Shown piece after piece: positions 8,607-17,478 of a DNA stretch of 58,336 nucleotides (the first letter of the stretch is position 1; each line of letters opens with the position of its first letter). The notes beneath the pieces were generated by a model. That model saw only the letters and a program-made list of their open reading frames with translations. It had not been told where the DNA came from and made no database searches. This DNA comes from Opitutus sp. GAS368 (GTDB taxonomy: Bacteria > Verrucomicrobiota > Verrucomicrobiia > Opitutales > Opitutaceae), in the NCBI GenBank assembly GCA_945906965.1, contig CAMDRP010000009.1:1-58336 (forward strand), given 5' to 3'. The translations under genes were made by a program, and so were the position numbers.

Positions 8607-10036
8607 TAACCTCGGTAAATTTTCCACTGTCGCTCGATTCTTATCCGGCATTGTCGTCAGCGGGTCTACTCGAGGTGTTGTTGGCGCGGATTCAAGCCGA
8701 GCCCTTCAATTTGGTGGCCACGGTGATTTTTTTATTGGCTATCACCCACACGTTTTTGGCCGGCAAAATTCAACATTGGGCCCACGTCGTGGAGGAGCAG
8801 TATGCGCTCACGGTGCGTGACCGCTCACCGCGGTCGGATTCGAACGACGATGGCCAACCGGACGAAGTGAGTTTTAAGGGGCAAGTGCTACATTTCTTTG
8901 GTGAAATTGAAGCGGTTTTCGGGCTTTGGGCCTTGGTGCTCGCGGGTGCATTGGTGGGGTTCAAAGGCGGGGACACGGCGATTAATTACCTCGCGCATAA
9001 GGTTAATTATACGGAGGCGATGTTTGTAGTCGTGGTGATGGCGATTGCTGCAACACGCCCCGTGTTGACGCTGGCGGAGCGGGCGCTGCGCGGGGTGGCG
9101 GCGCTGGGGCGGGGGAAGCCCGTGGCGTGGTGGTGCTCGATTTTGGTTTTGGCGCCGTTGTTGGGGTCGTTCATTACCGAGCCCGCGGCGATGACGATCG
9201 CCGCGCTGATGTTGGCTCATCAATTTTACGAGTTGCAGCCCTCGACGCGGCTCAAGTACGCCACGCTCGCGTTGCTTTTCGTCAATATCTCGGTCGGTGG
9301 GACGTTAACGCACTTTGCCGCGCCTCCGGTCTTGATGGTCGCGGGGCCGTGGAATTGGGGCACCGGTTTCATGCTGACGCATTTCGGCTGGAAGGCGGCG
9401 TTGGGGATCGTGGCGGCCACGGGATTCACGTTTGTCTGTTTTCGGGCTGAGTTGCTTACGCTCAAATCGAATGCGGGGCCTCGAAAAAAATCGGCTGTCG
9501 TAGCTTCTATTCCCGTGTGGGTGACACTCGCGCATTTGGTTTTTTTGGGCTTCGCGGTCTGGATGGCGCATTATCCGGTACTCTTTGTGGGCGCATTTTT
9601 GTTTTTCGTGGCGTTCATGCAGGCCACGGCCCACCACCAAACGAAGCTCGATTTGCGGGCGCCAATTTTGGTCGGATTTTTCTTGGCGGGATTAGTGGTG
9701 CATGGCGGCTTGCAGGGTTGGTGGATTGAACCCGTGCTAAAAAGCCTCGGCGAGGTGCCGGTGTTTTTCGGCGCGACGATTTTGACGGCGTTTAATGATA
9801 ATGCCGCGATCACCTATTTGGCGACGTTGGTGCCCGGATTCACTGATGGGATGAAATATGCGGTCGTGGCGGGAGCCGTCACCGGTGGTGGTTTGACGGT
9901 CATCGCCAATGCCCCCAATCCGGCGGGACAGACGATCTTGAAACGTTATTTTCCAGAGGGCGTAGCCCCCATTCAACTTTTCGTTTGGGCTCTGCCGCCC
10001 ACGATCATCATGGGCCTCAGCTTTATGCTCCTGTGA
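8603..10036 (+). CDS. putative Na+/H+ antiporter, multi-pass membrane protein
   Basis: The 477-aa protein has about twelve hydrophobic segments. It begins with a hydrophilic N-terminus and has conserved stretches LAGKIQHWAHVVEEQYAL, FITEPAAMTIAALML and TAFNDNAAITYLATL, resembling the putative Na+/H+ antiporter family found in many bacteria (NhaD/citrate-transporter-like fold). Asn/Asp residues in membrane segments (FNDNAA) fit ion coupling. Its ATGA start overlap with the SerB-like gene suggests one transcript. The family assignment comes from recall, not alignment. Confidence 0.78.
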   Translation: MITSVNFPLSLDSYPALSSAGLLEVLLARIQAEPFNLVATVIFLLAITHTFLAGKIQHWAHVVEEQYALTVRDRSPRSDSNDDGQPDEVSFKGQVLHFFGEIEAVFGLWALVLAGALVGFKGGDTAINYLAHKVNYTEAMFVVVVMAIAATRPVLTLAERALRGVAALGRGKPVAWWCSILVLAPLLGSFITEPAAMTIAALMLAHQFYELQPSTRLKYATLALLFVNISVGGTLTHFAAPPVLMVAGPWNWGTGFMLTHFGWKAALGIVAATGFTFVCFRAELLTLKSNAGPRKKSAVVASIPVWVTLAHLVFLGFAVWMAHYPVLFVGAFLFFVAFMQATAHHQTKLDLRAPILVGFFLAGLVVHGGLQGWWIEPVLKSLGEVPVFFGATILTAFNDNAAITYLATLVPGFTDGMKYAVVAGAVTGGGLTVIANAPNPAGQTILKRYFPEGVAPIQLFVWALPPTIIMGLSFMLL

Positions 10037-10090
10037 GGTTCGGCTGTGCGGGCCGATCGCGTGGTTCAACTCCGAGCGCGGCGTGAGTTT

Positions 10091-11446
10091 TTAAGTGAGG
10101 GCTTTGACGAGGATCTTGGCGTTGCGACCGCTGTCTTCGTAAATTTTGAGGCGTGCCTCGGGCAAAACGTCTTTGGTCGCTTCCTCGAAGCCGCATACGT
10201 TGGAGAAGAAGCCGAAGCTTTGGGTGGAGAGGGCGATGACACCAGTGACGCCGCGTTCTTTGGCTTGGAGGCACGCGTACTCGACCATTTTTTTACCAAT
10301 GCCACGGTTGTGGTAAAACGGCAGCACGTAGAGTGAGCCGATCTCCGCTAGCTGCGGTTTATCGGGATAAAAATAGAGGGTAACGCAGGCGATGATGTTT
10401 TCGTCGATCTCGAACACGAAGAACTGATCGATGTTTTTTTCGATGGCTTGCTGCGTGCGGTGGAGCAATTCCTCGCGCTTCACAGCGGCGCGGGTCAGGT
10501 TATAAATGAGCCGGACGTCGCGTTTCGAGGCTTTGCGGATTTGTTGGTAGTCGTTGCCGTAGACGAGGGAGCCGACGCCTTCGTTGGAGAAAATTTCGTT
10601 GAGCAAGCCGTCGAAGATGCGGCCATCGACGATGTGTACGCGCGGGGTGCCGGTCTCGATGGCTTTGACCGCGTGCTCGGCTTTGCTGCGCACGGGTTCG
10701 GCGATGTGCTCGGGCTGAGTGGCAAGAATTTTGGTCAGCGCTTCGACTGAGATTTCGCGGCGCACGCTACCGTTAATCTCGAGGCCGGCGTGGGGCGTGA
10801 GGTAGATGATCTTGGTGGCGTGCAGCGCTTCGGCGACTTCCGCGGCGAGAAGGTCAGAGTTTACCCGCAGGGATTTTCCATCGGGACCAAAGGCGATGGG
10901 CGTGATCAGCGGTACGACCTGTTGGGCGATAAGTTCGAAGATGAAATCTTTGTCGATGCGCTCGACTTTGCCGGTGAGGAGTTGGTCCACGCCACGGATG
11001 ATGCCGAGGGGCAGCGCGCGCACGGCATTGGTGATAACGGCCTTCAGGGAATTTTGCGTGAGTCCTTCGAGGATGAGGTGGGAGACGCGCGAGCCGGCGC
11101 GAATGGATAGATCGAGCGTGGCTGCGTCGGTGATGCCGGTGCCGTCGTTGTTGGTGATGGCGACGCCGCGAAGCTCAGAGAGTTCTTGGACTTGGTGGCC
11201 AATGCCGTGAACGAGCACGATCTTGATGCCGAGGCTGCGCAGTACGGCGATGTCGACTAGCAGGTTACTAAAATTTTCGTCGGCGATGATGGCGCCGTCG
11301 ATGGCGATGATGAAGATCTGGCCTTGAAAACGAGGGACGTATTTCAGGATGCCGCGCAGATCGTTGGGTTTGATCGTGGTGGCTTGGGCGGGAGCGGATA
11401 CCGCGGGCGCGGAGGGCGGGGGGGTGGGGCCGGGGCCGTTGCTCAT
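10091..11446 (-). CDS. argA: amino-acid N-acetyltransferase (N-acetylglutamate synthase, ArgA type)
   Basis: The 451-aa enzyme makes N-acetylglutamate from glutamate and acetyl-CoA, the first step of arginine synthesis. The first 290 residues form an amino-acid-kinase-like domain (FIIAIDGAIIADENF, IKIVLVHGIGHQVQEL), and the last 150 form a GNAT domain with the acetyl-CoA motif YHNRGIGKKMVEYA and FFSNVCGFEEA. This kinase-GNAT order is that of classical ArgA. I chose ATG 11446; it adds a Pro/Ala-rich leader (PGPTPPPSAPAVSAPA) before the kinase domain. The upstream membrane-anchored gene stops 37 nt before it. Confidence 0.88.
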   Translation of the reverse strand: MSNGPGPTPPPSAPAVSAPAQATTIKPNDLRGILKYVPRFQGQIFIIAIDGAIIADENFSNLLVDIAVLRSLGIKIVLVHGIGHQVQELSELRGVAITNNDGTGITDAATLDLSIRAGSRVSHLILEGLTQNSLKAVITNAVRALPLGIIRGVDQLLTGKVERIDKDFIFELIAQQVVPLITPIAFGPDGKSLRVNSDLLAAEVAEALHATKIIYLTPHAGLEINGSVRREISVEALTKILATQPEHIAEPVRSKAEHAVKAIETGTPRVHIVDGRIFDGLLNEIFSNEGVGSLVYGNDYQQIRKASKRDVRLIYNLTRAAVKREELLHRTQQAIEKNIDQFFVFEIDENIIACVTLYFYPDKPQLAEIGSLYVLPFYHNRGIGKKMVEYACLQAKERGVTGVIALSTQSFGFFSNVCGFEEATKDVLPEARLKIYEDSGRNAKILVKALT

Positions 11447-11483
11447 GGAAGTAGCGTGATTTGCGACGAAGCGACGGGTGGCG

Positions 11484-12098
11484 TCAATGCACTTGCACGG
11501 TCCAAGCGCGAGAGGTGCGTTCGCCGACAACCACGGCACGGTAGGTGCCGGGTTTTAAAGTACCGGCTGGAACAGTCACTGAAACGACGCTGTCGCGACT
11601 GCGGGCCAAGAGGCCACCGTCGAGTTTTTCAAACGTCGGGAGCAAGGTGATGACGTTGTCTTTAAGGTAGAGCTCGGCGCCCGAGAGTTGGCGTTTGTTA
11701 TCGGCCAGGGCGCAGGTGAACTCGATCGGATAAGCTAGGACTGCGCTAATGGATGCCGGTGCATTAACGCGGGTGATTTCAGCGGGCAGCAGAGGGAGAT
11801 CGAGCAAGGACGATCCGAGGTCGGAGCCTAAGCCGCCGGGCGCCGCGGTGCTGGCGGCGCTGTTGCGCACTGAGCCGGGTTCTGCCGGGCGTTGCGCGGT
11901 CAAAATGATACGTTGAAAGCCCGCCGAGAGGAGCCGGAGCACGCCCGCACGGTTTTTGGTGTCTTGATAGGGCTGATAAGACGGCGCGGCCTTGCGGTAG
12001 CGCAAAGTCACAAATGTATAGCCGGCCAAGCTGACGATAATAACGAGGACGACCCATTTCATGGGCCAAGGTTTACGATGGGAGGAGGAGCCGGACAT
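11484..12098 (-). CDS. uncharacterised membrane-anchored protein upstream of argA
   Basis: I do not recognise this 204-aa protein. It has a short basic N-terminus, one membrane segment (KWVVLVIIVSLAGYTFVTL, about residues 14-32) and a polar domain of about 170 residues outside. The region VSVTVPAGTLKPGTYRAVVVG near the C-terminus looks like a beta-sandwich edge. It is 89 nt from the divergent proS start and probably co-transcribed with argA. No function is implied by either neighbour. Confidence 0.75.
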   Translation of the reverse strand: MSGSSSHRKPWPMKWVVLVIIVSLAGYTFVTLRYRKAAPSYQPYQDTKNRAGVLRLLSAGFQRIILTAQRPAEPGSVRNSAASTAAPGGLGSDLGSSLLDLPLLPAEITRVNAPASISAVLAYPIEFTCALADNKRQLSGAELYLKDNVITLLPTFEKLDGGLLARSRDSVVSVTVPAGTLKPGTYRAVVVGERTSRAWTVQVH

Positions 12099-12187
12099 GG
12101 AAGAGAGAGTAGGATTAACCGCGGAGTCGGCCAGACTCGCAAATAAATTTGCGCAGAGGGTGACGGACCGCTTCGTTACCAGGCTAC

Positions 12188-13954
12188 ATGAAATTCTGGT
12201 CCCAGTATTTTGTCCCTACCCTGAAGGAAAGTCCTGCTGATGCCGAGATTGCTTCGCATAAGCTGCTCGTGCGCGCGGGACTCGTACGCAAGCTCGGTGG
12301 CGGGCTTTACACCTATATGCCGCTTGGGCTGCGGGTGATGCAAAAACTCACGCAACTCTGCCGCGAAGAGATCGAGGCGGGTGGAGGCATCGAGCTCTGG
12401 ATGCCGCACGTGCATCCGGTAGAAAATTGGGAGCAAGGTCCCCGCTGGGCGGCCGCGCGCGAGATCATGTTTCGCACTGACAGTGCCGGTGCCGGCAAGG
12501 GTCGGAGCAAAGAACCTGAGTTTGTCCTCGGGCCAACGCATGAAGAAGTGATCACACCCCTCGTGAAACAAGAAATCACTAGCTACCGTGATTTGCCCAA
12601 GAATTTTTTCCAGATTGCGACCAAGTTCCGCAATGAGATCCGCCCGCGTTTTGGTCTGATGCGGGCGCGCGAGTTTGTGATGATGGACGCCTATTCCTTC
12701 GACGCCAATGACGAGGCCGCGGTGAAGAGCTATTTCGCGATGAAGACCGCATACGAGAAATTCTTCAAGCGCGTCGGCATTCAGGCGATCGCCGTTGAAG
12801 CTGATACGGGCGTGATGGGTGGAAGTTTTTCGCACGAATTCATGGTGCCGGCCGAAATTGGCGACGATGATGTGATTTACAGCGAGGCGGGTTATGCGGC
12901 CAATCGCGAGAAAGCCACCAGTGCGCTCGTGCCCAAAGATCTCGCGGATGTGGCGCCCGTCGCTGCTATCGAGGAATTCGCTACCCCTGGAGTCGTGACG
13001 ATCGCCGCATTGGCGGCTGCGCCCTACCATGTCGCAGGCGATCAGCAGTTCAAAACGTTAGTCTATATCGGCGACGGCAAACCTTTCATCGTTATCCTTC
13101 GCGGCAGTGATGAATTGGAAGAAGCCAAACTTGGCTCTCTGGGCTTCACGGTTTTCCGTGCAGCGACGCCGGAAGAAATTGAGCCCGTGCTCGGCGCGAA
13201 ACCCGGTAGCTTGGGAGCGGTGAAGGGCACGATTAAAAACGCCGCGGCTTTGGCCGGTGTTTTTGCCGATCATGCCATCCGATTAATCGGCAATGGCACA
13301 ACGGGTGCCAACAAAGATGGCTTCCATCTGCGCAACATCAATGTGGGGCGCGATCTGGCGATCACGAAATTTGGGGATTTCCGTCGAGTGCGTCCCGGCG
13401 AGCCGTGCCCCCAATCGGGCCAGCCGCTTCAGGTGCGGCGCGGCATCGAAGTGGGCCACATTTTTAAGTTGGGCACGAAATACTCGGAGAAATTTGGTGC
13501 GGTCTACACGGATGATCAGAAACAATCTCATTTCATGGTCATGGGCTGTTTCGGTATCGGCATTAGCCGTACCATGCAGGCCGTGATCGAACAAAGTCAT
13601 GATGCCGATGGTATCGTCTGGCCCTGGAATGTAGCGCCCTTTCATGTGCTCATCTGTCTGCTCGATCCGGATTCGGCCGAAGCCATGGATTTGGCGAAGA
13701 AACTCGCTACGGCAGCTGAGAGCGCCGGCGCGGATGTCATCATCGATGACCGAGCGGAGCGTCCGGGCGTCAAATTCAAGGATGCCGATCTCATCGGAAT
13801 TCCGCTACGCGTGACGATTGGCAGCAAAGGCCTCAAGGACGGCATCGTGGAGCTGAAGGCACGTAACTCCAAGGAGGTCGCCAAGATCCCGCTCGCCGAG
13901 ATCGAGGTGCGGTTGGCGGCCGTGGTGAACGAGGCGAAGCGCAACGCGGCATGA
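12188..13954 (+). CDS. proS: proline--tRNA ligase, bacterial type
   Basis: The 588-aa class II synthetase charges tRNA-Pro. Motif 2 (KFRNEIRPRFGLMRAREF) and motif 3 (FGIGISRTMQAVIEQ) are present. Between them lies the editing (INS/YbaK-like) insertion (about residues 225-390) that removes Ala-tRNA-Pro, and the C-terminal anticodon-binding domain ends with IPLAEIEVRL. Length fits bacterial ProS. Its stop overlaps the clpS start by 4 nt. Confidence 0.96.
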   Translation: MKFWSQYFVPTLKESPADAEIASHKLLVRAGLVRKLGGGLYTYMPLGLRVMQKLTQLCREEIEAGGGIELWMPHVHPVENWEQGPRWAAAREIMFRTDSAGAGKGRSKEPEFVLGPTHEEVITPLVKQEITSYRDLPKNFFQIATKFRNEIRPRFGLMRAREFVMMDAYSFDANDEAAVKSYFAMKTAYEKFFKRVGIQAIAVEADTGVMGGSFSHEFMVPAEIGDDDVIYSEAGYAANREKATSALVPKDLADVAPVAAIEEFATPGVVTIAALAAAPYHVAGDQQFKTLVYIGDGKPFIVILRGSDELEEAKLGSLGFTVFRAATPEEIEPVLGAKPGSLGAVKGTIKNAAALAGVFADHAIRLIGNGTTGANKDGFHLRNINVGRDLAITKFGDFRRVRPGEPCPQSGQPLQVRRGIEVGHIFKLGTKYSEKFGAVYTDDQKQSHFMVMGCFGIGISRTMQAVIEQSHDADGIVWPWNVAPFHVLICLLDPDSAEAMDLAKKLATAAESAGADVIIDDRAERPGVKFKDADLIGIPLRVTIGSKGLKDGIVELKARNSKEVAKIPLAEIEVRLAAVVNEAKRNAA

Positions 13955-14256
13955 TCGTTTCCAGCGCCAAATCCTCGCCATCGACCGAGACGCTGAGTCG
14001 CACCGAGCTGCAACTTAGCGGGGTCTGGCGTGTCGTCGTTTTGAACGACCCGGTGAATCTCATGTCTTATGTAATGATGGTTTTTAAAAAAATCTTCGGT
14101 TTCAACGAAACGCTCGCACGTCGGCACATGCTGGAAGTACATGAGCAAGGTCGCTCGGTGGTTTGGAGTGGGCTACGCGAAAAAGCCGAAGCGTATGTGT
14201 TCACCTTGCAGCAGTGGCATCTGACCGCCGTCCTCGAATCCGATGAAACGCATTGA
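13951..14256 (+). CDS. clpS: ATP-dependent Clp protease adaptor ClpS
   Basis: The 101-aa adaptor delivers N-degron substrates to ClpA/ClpC with ClpP. The core WRVVVLNDPVNLMSYVM (substrate-binding Asn-Asp pair) and AEAYVFTLQQWHLTAVLE match ClpS, after a short variable N-terminus. No Clp ATPase gene is in the window. It is translationally coupled to proS upstream and overlaps the DUF2017 gene by 14 nt. Confidence 0.93.
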   Translation: MIVSSAKSSPSTETLSRTELQLSGVWRVVVLNDPVNLMSYVMMVFKKIFGFNETLARRHMLEVHEQGRSVVWSGLREKAEAYVFTLQQWHLTAVLESDETH

Positions 14257-14704
14257 GGTAAAATTAAGTCTTTCGATCGTCGCGCCGCTCCTTGACGTAA
14301 TCCGGCTGCTCGCGGATGGGCTGAGCGAAAAACTCGCGGCGCCGCAAGAACTGGGCGACGTGGACGAAGATTTGCGCGATGCTTGGTTGGAGGAATTGAT
14401 CACGGGCCAGACGGCGGATGTGAAGGCTTTGCTGGCACTATTTGATGAAGATTTTTTCAGCGAAGGAATCGTCGCATTTGATGAAGATAACGCCGAACCC
14501 ATCGTGCGGGCCTGTGCGGCGGTGCGCTTGCGTCTGCGGGAGGTTTATCTGCGGGGATTGGCTGACGACACGCTCGAGGGCGGAGACGTGGAGCTTGAGG
14601 GCTTAGCTGAAGACGTGAGGAAGGCGTTTATGTGTTACCTGTTTCTGGCTACCGTGCAGGATCTGATTATACAGCATCTGGATTCGAGTATCATCGAATC
14701 CTGA
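14243..14704 (+). CDS. DUF2017-like protein linked to clpS
   Basis: The 153-aa acidic, all-helical protein overlaps the clpS 3' end. Its DEDLRDAWLEEL and CYLFLATVQDLIIQHLDS stretches and its position directly after clpS resemble the DUF2017 family, known mainly from the actinobacterial clpS-DUF2017 pair. The function is unknown; a role in substrate delivery or Clp regulation is an inference from linkage. A 6S RNA gene follows. Confidence 0.7.
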   Translation: MKRIEVKLSLSIVAPLLDVIRLLADGLSEKLAAPQELGDVDEDLRDAWLEELITGQTADVKALLALFDEDFFSEGIVAFDEDNAEPIVRACAAVRLRLREVYLRGLADDTLEGGDVELEGLAEDVRKAFMCYLFLATVQDLIIQHLDSSIIES

Positions 14705-14712
14705 TTCGGCAT

Positions 14713-14740
14713 TTGACGGCGGAGACGTGTGACCTAGTTT
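14713..14740 (+). promoter_or_regulatory. sigma70-type promoter of the 6S RNA gene
   Basis: The -35 TTGACG (14713-14718) and -10 TAGTTT (14735-14740) are separated by 16 nt. A start about 7 nt downstream would coincide with the 5' end of the 6S RNA closing stem. The -10 is imperfect. Confidence 0.5.
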
Positions 14741-14745
14741 TGGGC

Positions 14746-14931
14746 CCGACACCCTGCAGTGTTCGAGGTGCTTTCAATAACTGCTCTTTGCCTTAGAATT
14801 ATTACGGGAACCGAGACCGTCGCGGAAGATGCTAGGCCGTAAATCGGAAAGCAGACGCTGCGGAGGAGGTGCCCACCTTAACCTAAAAAGGTCCTGAGCC
14901 TTTGGGCATACGGCACAGGCGGGGTGTCAAT
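14746..14931 (+). ncRNA. ssrS: 6S RNA
   Basis: This roughly 185-nt RNA mimics an open promoter and binds sigma70 RNA polymerase. A closing stem pairs GACACCCT (14748-14755) with GGGGTGTC (14921-14928). The 5' strand then reads CTGCAGTGTTCGAGGTGC, the family's GTGTTCG block. The 3' half has GATGCTAGGCCGTAAATCGG and CCACCTTAACCTAAAAAGGT, which line up with the corresponding E. coli 6S blocks (GCTCGG..., CACCTTGAACC...). A promoter lies just upstream. The exact ends are estimated from the stem. No covariance search was possible. Confidence 0.83.
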
Positions 14932-14944
14932 TTTCCAATTTCTT

Positions 14945-15283
14945 ATGAACCCAACCATCTATCATATCCTCCACATCAGCTCTTTGCTGGTTCTTTTCGG
15001 TTACACGTTTTACGCCTTTGCGGCACCGGCCGAGTCTAAGCGTCGCGTCATGATGATCACGGGTATCGCCAGTCTGCTCGCTTTGGTCGGCGGTTTTGGC
15101 CTGCTGGCTAAATTGCACTTAGGTTTCCCAGGTTGGATCATCGTTAAACTTGTTTGCTGGCTCGGTCTGTCGGCGATCGCTGGCTTTGCTTACCGCAAGC
15201 GTGACCAAACCTGCGTCTTCATGCTGCTCGCGTTGGTTTTAGCGATTACTGCGGTGGTGATGGTCTACGTACGGCCGTTCTGA
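14945..15283 (+). CDS. small four-helix membrane protein of unknown function
   Basis: The 112-aa protein has four hydrophobic segments (about residues 8-24, 36-57, 62-80 and 88-106) joined by short basic loops, and it ends VYVRPF. I do not recognise the family. ATG 14945 is preferred over GTG 14924, because the GTG lies inside the closing stem of the 6S RNA. It sits 14 nt upstream of the DNA polymerase gene. Confidence 0.7.
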   Translation: MNPTIYHILHISSLLVLFGYTFYAFAAPAESKRRVMMITGIASLLALVGGFGLLAKLHLGFPGWIIVKLVCWLGLSAIAGFAYRKRDQTCVFMLLALVLAITAVVMVYVRPF

Positions 15284-15297
15284 AGGAGCCTGTACAG

Positions 15298-17478
15298 ATG
15301 ACCGAGTCGCTTTGCGGCGTCTGGGTCGATGACGTTGGCATAGTCCATGTTTGCCTCGCGACTCCGGAAGGCGCCCGCGTTGAGAAGACCGACGTACTGC
15401 GTCCTTTTGCGTGGCTCAACGGTCATCCGGCGAGTGTTCCAGTAGCCATAAAGCTCGAGGATTTAAGCGGAGCCGCTCCCTACGCGCGACTCGCCCACGC
15501 TCAGACCCTTGAGGCGTACGAGAGTTTTATAAAAAGCGCCAAGGCCACCGTGGGGGTCGATGCGGTGCGGCCGTTGGAAAATCAATTTCTCATCCAGCAA
15601 CGCGCCCGGCTTTACCGCGATTTGAATTTTGGGCAATTACGGCGCTGCCAGTTGGACATTGAGACATCATCAGCCGACGGCTCTTTCAGCGATGCGAGTA
15701 AGGCTGAAGACCGGGTCTTGGCGGTAGGTTTGCGCTGCGCTGGCCAGAACCGCTTGCTGGTACTAGCGGAGGCGTCGGATGCGGCGGAAAAAACATTATT
15801 ACTCGAACTCAACACCGCTCTGGCCGAGATCGATCCGGACGTCATTGAGGGGCACAATATCTTCAAATTCGATCTCGATTTCCTGCGTCAACGCGCCCGC
15901 CGACACAAAGTGCCCTGCGCCTGGGGGCGCTTCGGGCAAAAAGCTTCCTTTCGAAACAGTCGACTCAAGGTCGCCGAGCGATGGATCGATTTTCCTCGAT
16001 GTGACCTGCCCGGGCGTACGGTGGTGGATACCTATTTACTGGTGCAGCTTTACGACGTCACCACGCGGGAGCTCACGGCCTACGGGCTCAAAGACGTGGC
16101 GGTATATTTTGGCATCACGGACGAAGACAGCGAAGAACGCACGTACCTCGACGGCACAAAGATCGCGGAAACTTTTTGGGCGGATCGAGCACGGTTTTGC
16201 GCGTACCTAGAGGACGATTTGCGCGAGACCCAAGGATTAGCCGATCTGTTGCTCCCGACTTATTTTGAACAGACGCGTACGTTCCCAGTTTTGCTACAAG
16301 AGGCGACCCTACGTGGGACTACGGCGAAGATCGACCTGTTGTTTCTTGAGGAATATTATCACGCCCGCCAAGCCGTTCCCGTGCCGCAGGACGCTGCATC
16401 TTTCGAGGGTGGATTTACTAAAAGTTATCAAGAAGGCGTGTTTAAGCACGTGCTGCATTTTGACGTGGCTTCGCTTTATCCGAGCCTGCTGCTCAATATC
16501 GGACGGAATCCACGTAATGATTCACTCGGCGTGTTTATTCCCCTGCTTAAATCGCTGCGCGAGTATCGCCTCAAATTCAAACTCCTCGCGCGCCACGCGC
16601 CTACCGCTGACGAGCGCGCGGAGGCGCAGGCCCGTCAGACGGCGTTTAAGATTCTGATCAATTCGTTTTACGGTTATCTCGGATTTTCTGGCGCGCGATT
16701 TGGCGATGGCGAACTCGCGGCGGAAGTGACTAGGCGAGGGCGGGAGTTGTTGCAGGCCCTCATCGAGGAGTTTTCGCGCCATGGATGTATGATTCTCGAA
16801 GCCGACACGGACGGAATTTATCTTTCTGCGGAAAATTATTTTTCCAAACCAGAGCAGTTACTTGCATTGGTCGCGCCGACGTTGCCGACTGGAATCGAGC
16901 TGGAATACGACGGCAGTTATACGGCGATGTTTTGCTACAAGGCTAAGAACTACGCGCTCTACGACGGGAAAAAGGTAACGTTGCGCGGCAGTGCGTTGCG
17001 CTCGCGCGGTATTGAGCCGTACCTTAAAAAATTGTCCCGACAACTACTGCGCCACTTGGTGGGAGCGGAACCGGAGTCGCCGCTGGCTCTGTTGGAAGAA
17101 TATCGACGCTTACTGACCGCTCGAGCTTTGCCGGTCAGCGACGTAGCGAAAAGTGAGTCGCTCAGCTTGAATCCTGAAGCCTATGAGCGCTTCATCGCCG
17201 AGGGCGGCAAACCGCGTCGGGCCTCAGCTGAGGCTGCGCTTAAAATGAATCCGCGACCACGCATGGGCGAACGTGTCGCTTATTACATCGTGCCAAAACA
17301 AAAAGGCCAGACGAGCGATTGGCAGCGCGCGCGACCGGTGGAAATGTTTGATGCGACCTGCGCTCCGTATGATGAGAGCTATTATTTGGAAAAGATCGAC
17401 GATTGGGTGGAGCGCTATGGGAAATTTATCGGTGCGAAGCCTCTCGGTGACGGCCAAGGAGATTTGATGCTCCTATGA
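15298..17478 (+). CDS. family B DNA polymerase with 3'-5' exonuclease domain
   Basis: The 726-aa protein carries the Exo I motif DIE (residues 120-122), polymerase motif A D389-VASLYPS, motif B K451-ILINSFYGYLG and motif C with Asp503-Thr-Asp505 in EADTDG. The catalytic residues are therefore intact. It is slightly shorter than E. coli Pol II (783 aa) and has a reduced N-terminal part. Family B polymerases in bacteria usually serve damage tolerance or replication restart. It overlaps the next gene by 4 nt. No SOS box was recognised upstream. Confidence 0.9.
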   Translation: MTESLCGVWVDDVGIVHVCLATPEGARVEKTDVLRPFAWLNGHPASVPVAIKLEDLSGAAPYARLAHAQTLEAYESFIKSAKATVGVDAVRPLENQFLIQQRARLYRDLNFGQLRRCQLDIETSSADGSFSDASKAEDRVLAVGLRCAGQNRLLVLAEASDAAEKTLLLELNTALAEIDPDVIEGHNIFKFDLDFLRQRARRHKVPCAWGRFGQKASFRNSRLKVAERWIDFPRCDLPGRTVVDTYLLVQLYDVTTRELTAYGLKDVAVYFGITDEDSEERTYLDGTKIAETFWADRARFCAYLEDDLRETQGLADLLLPTYFEQTRTFPVLLQEATLRGTTAKIDLLFLEEYYHARQAVPVPQDAASFEGGFTKSYQEGVFKHVLHFDVASLYPSLLLNIGRNPRNDSLGVFIPLLKSLREYRLKFKLLARHAPTADERAEAQARQTAFKILINSFYGYLGFSGARFGDGELAAEVTRRGRELLQALIEEFSRHGCMILEADTDGIYLSAENYFSKPEQLLALVAPTLPTGIELEYDGSYTAMFCYKAKNYALYDGKKVTLRGSALRSRGIEPYLKKLSRQLLRHLVGAEPESPLALLEEYRRLLTARALPVSDVAKSESLSLNPEAYERFIAEGGKPRRASAEAALKMNPRPRMGERVAYYIVPKQKGQTSDWQRARPVEMFDATCAPYDESYYLEKIDDWVERYGKFIGAKPLGDGQGDLMLL

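Noticed and set aside
14924-15283. GTG 14924 as start of the small membrane protein
   Set aside because: The GTG lies inside the 3' closing strand of the 6S RNA, and ATG 14945 gives a normal N-terminus.
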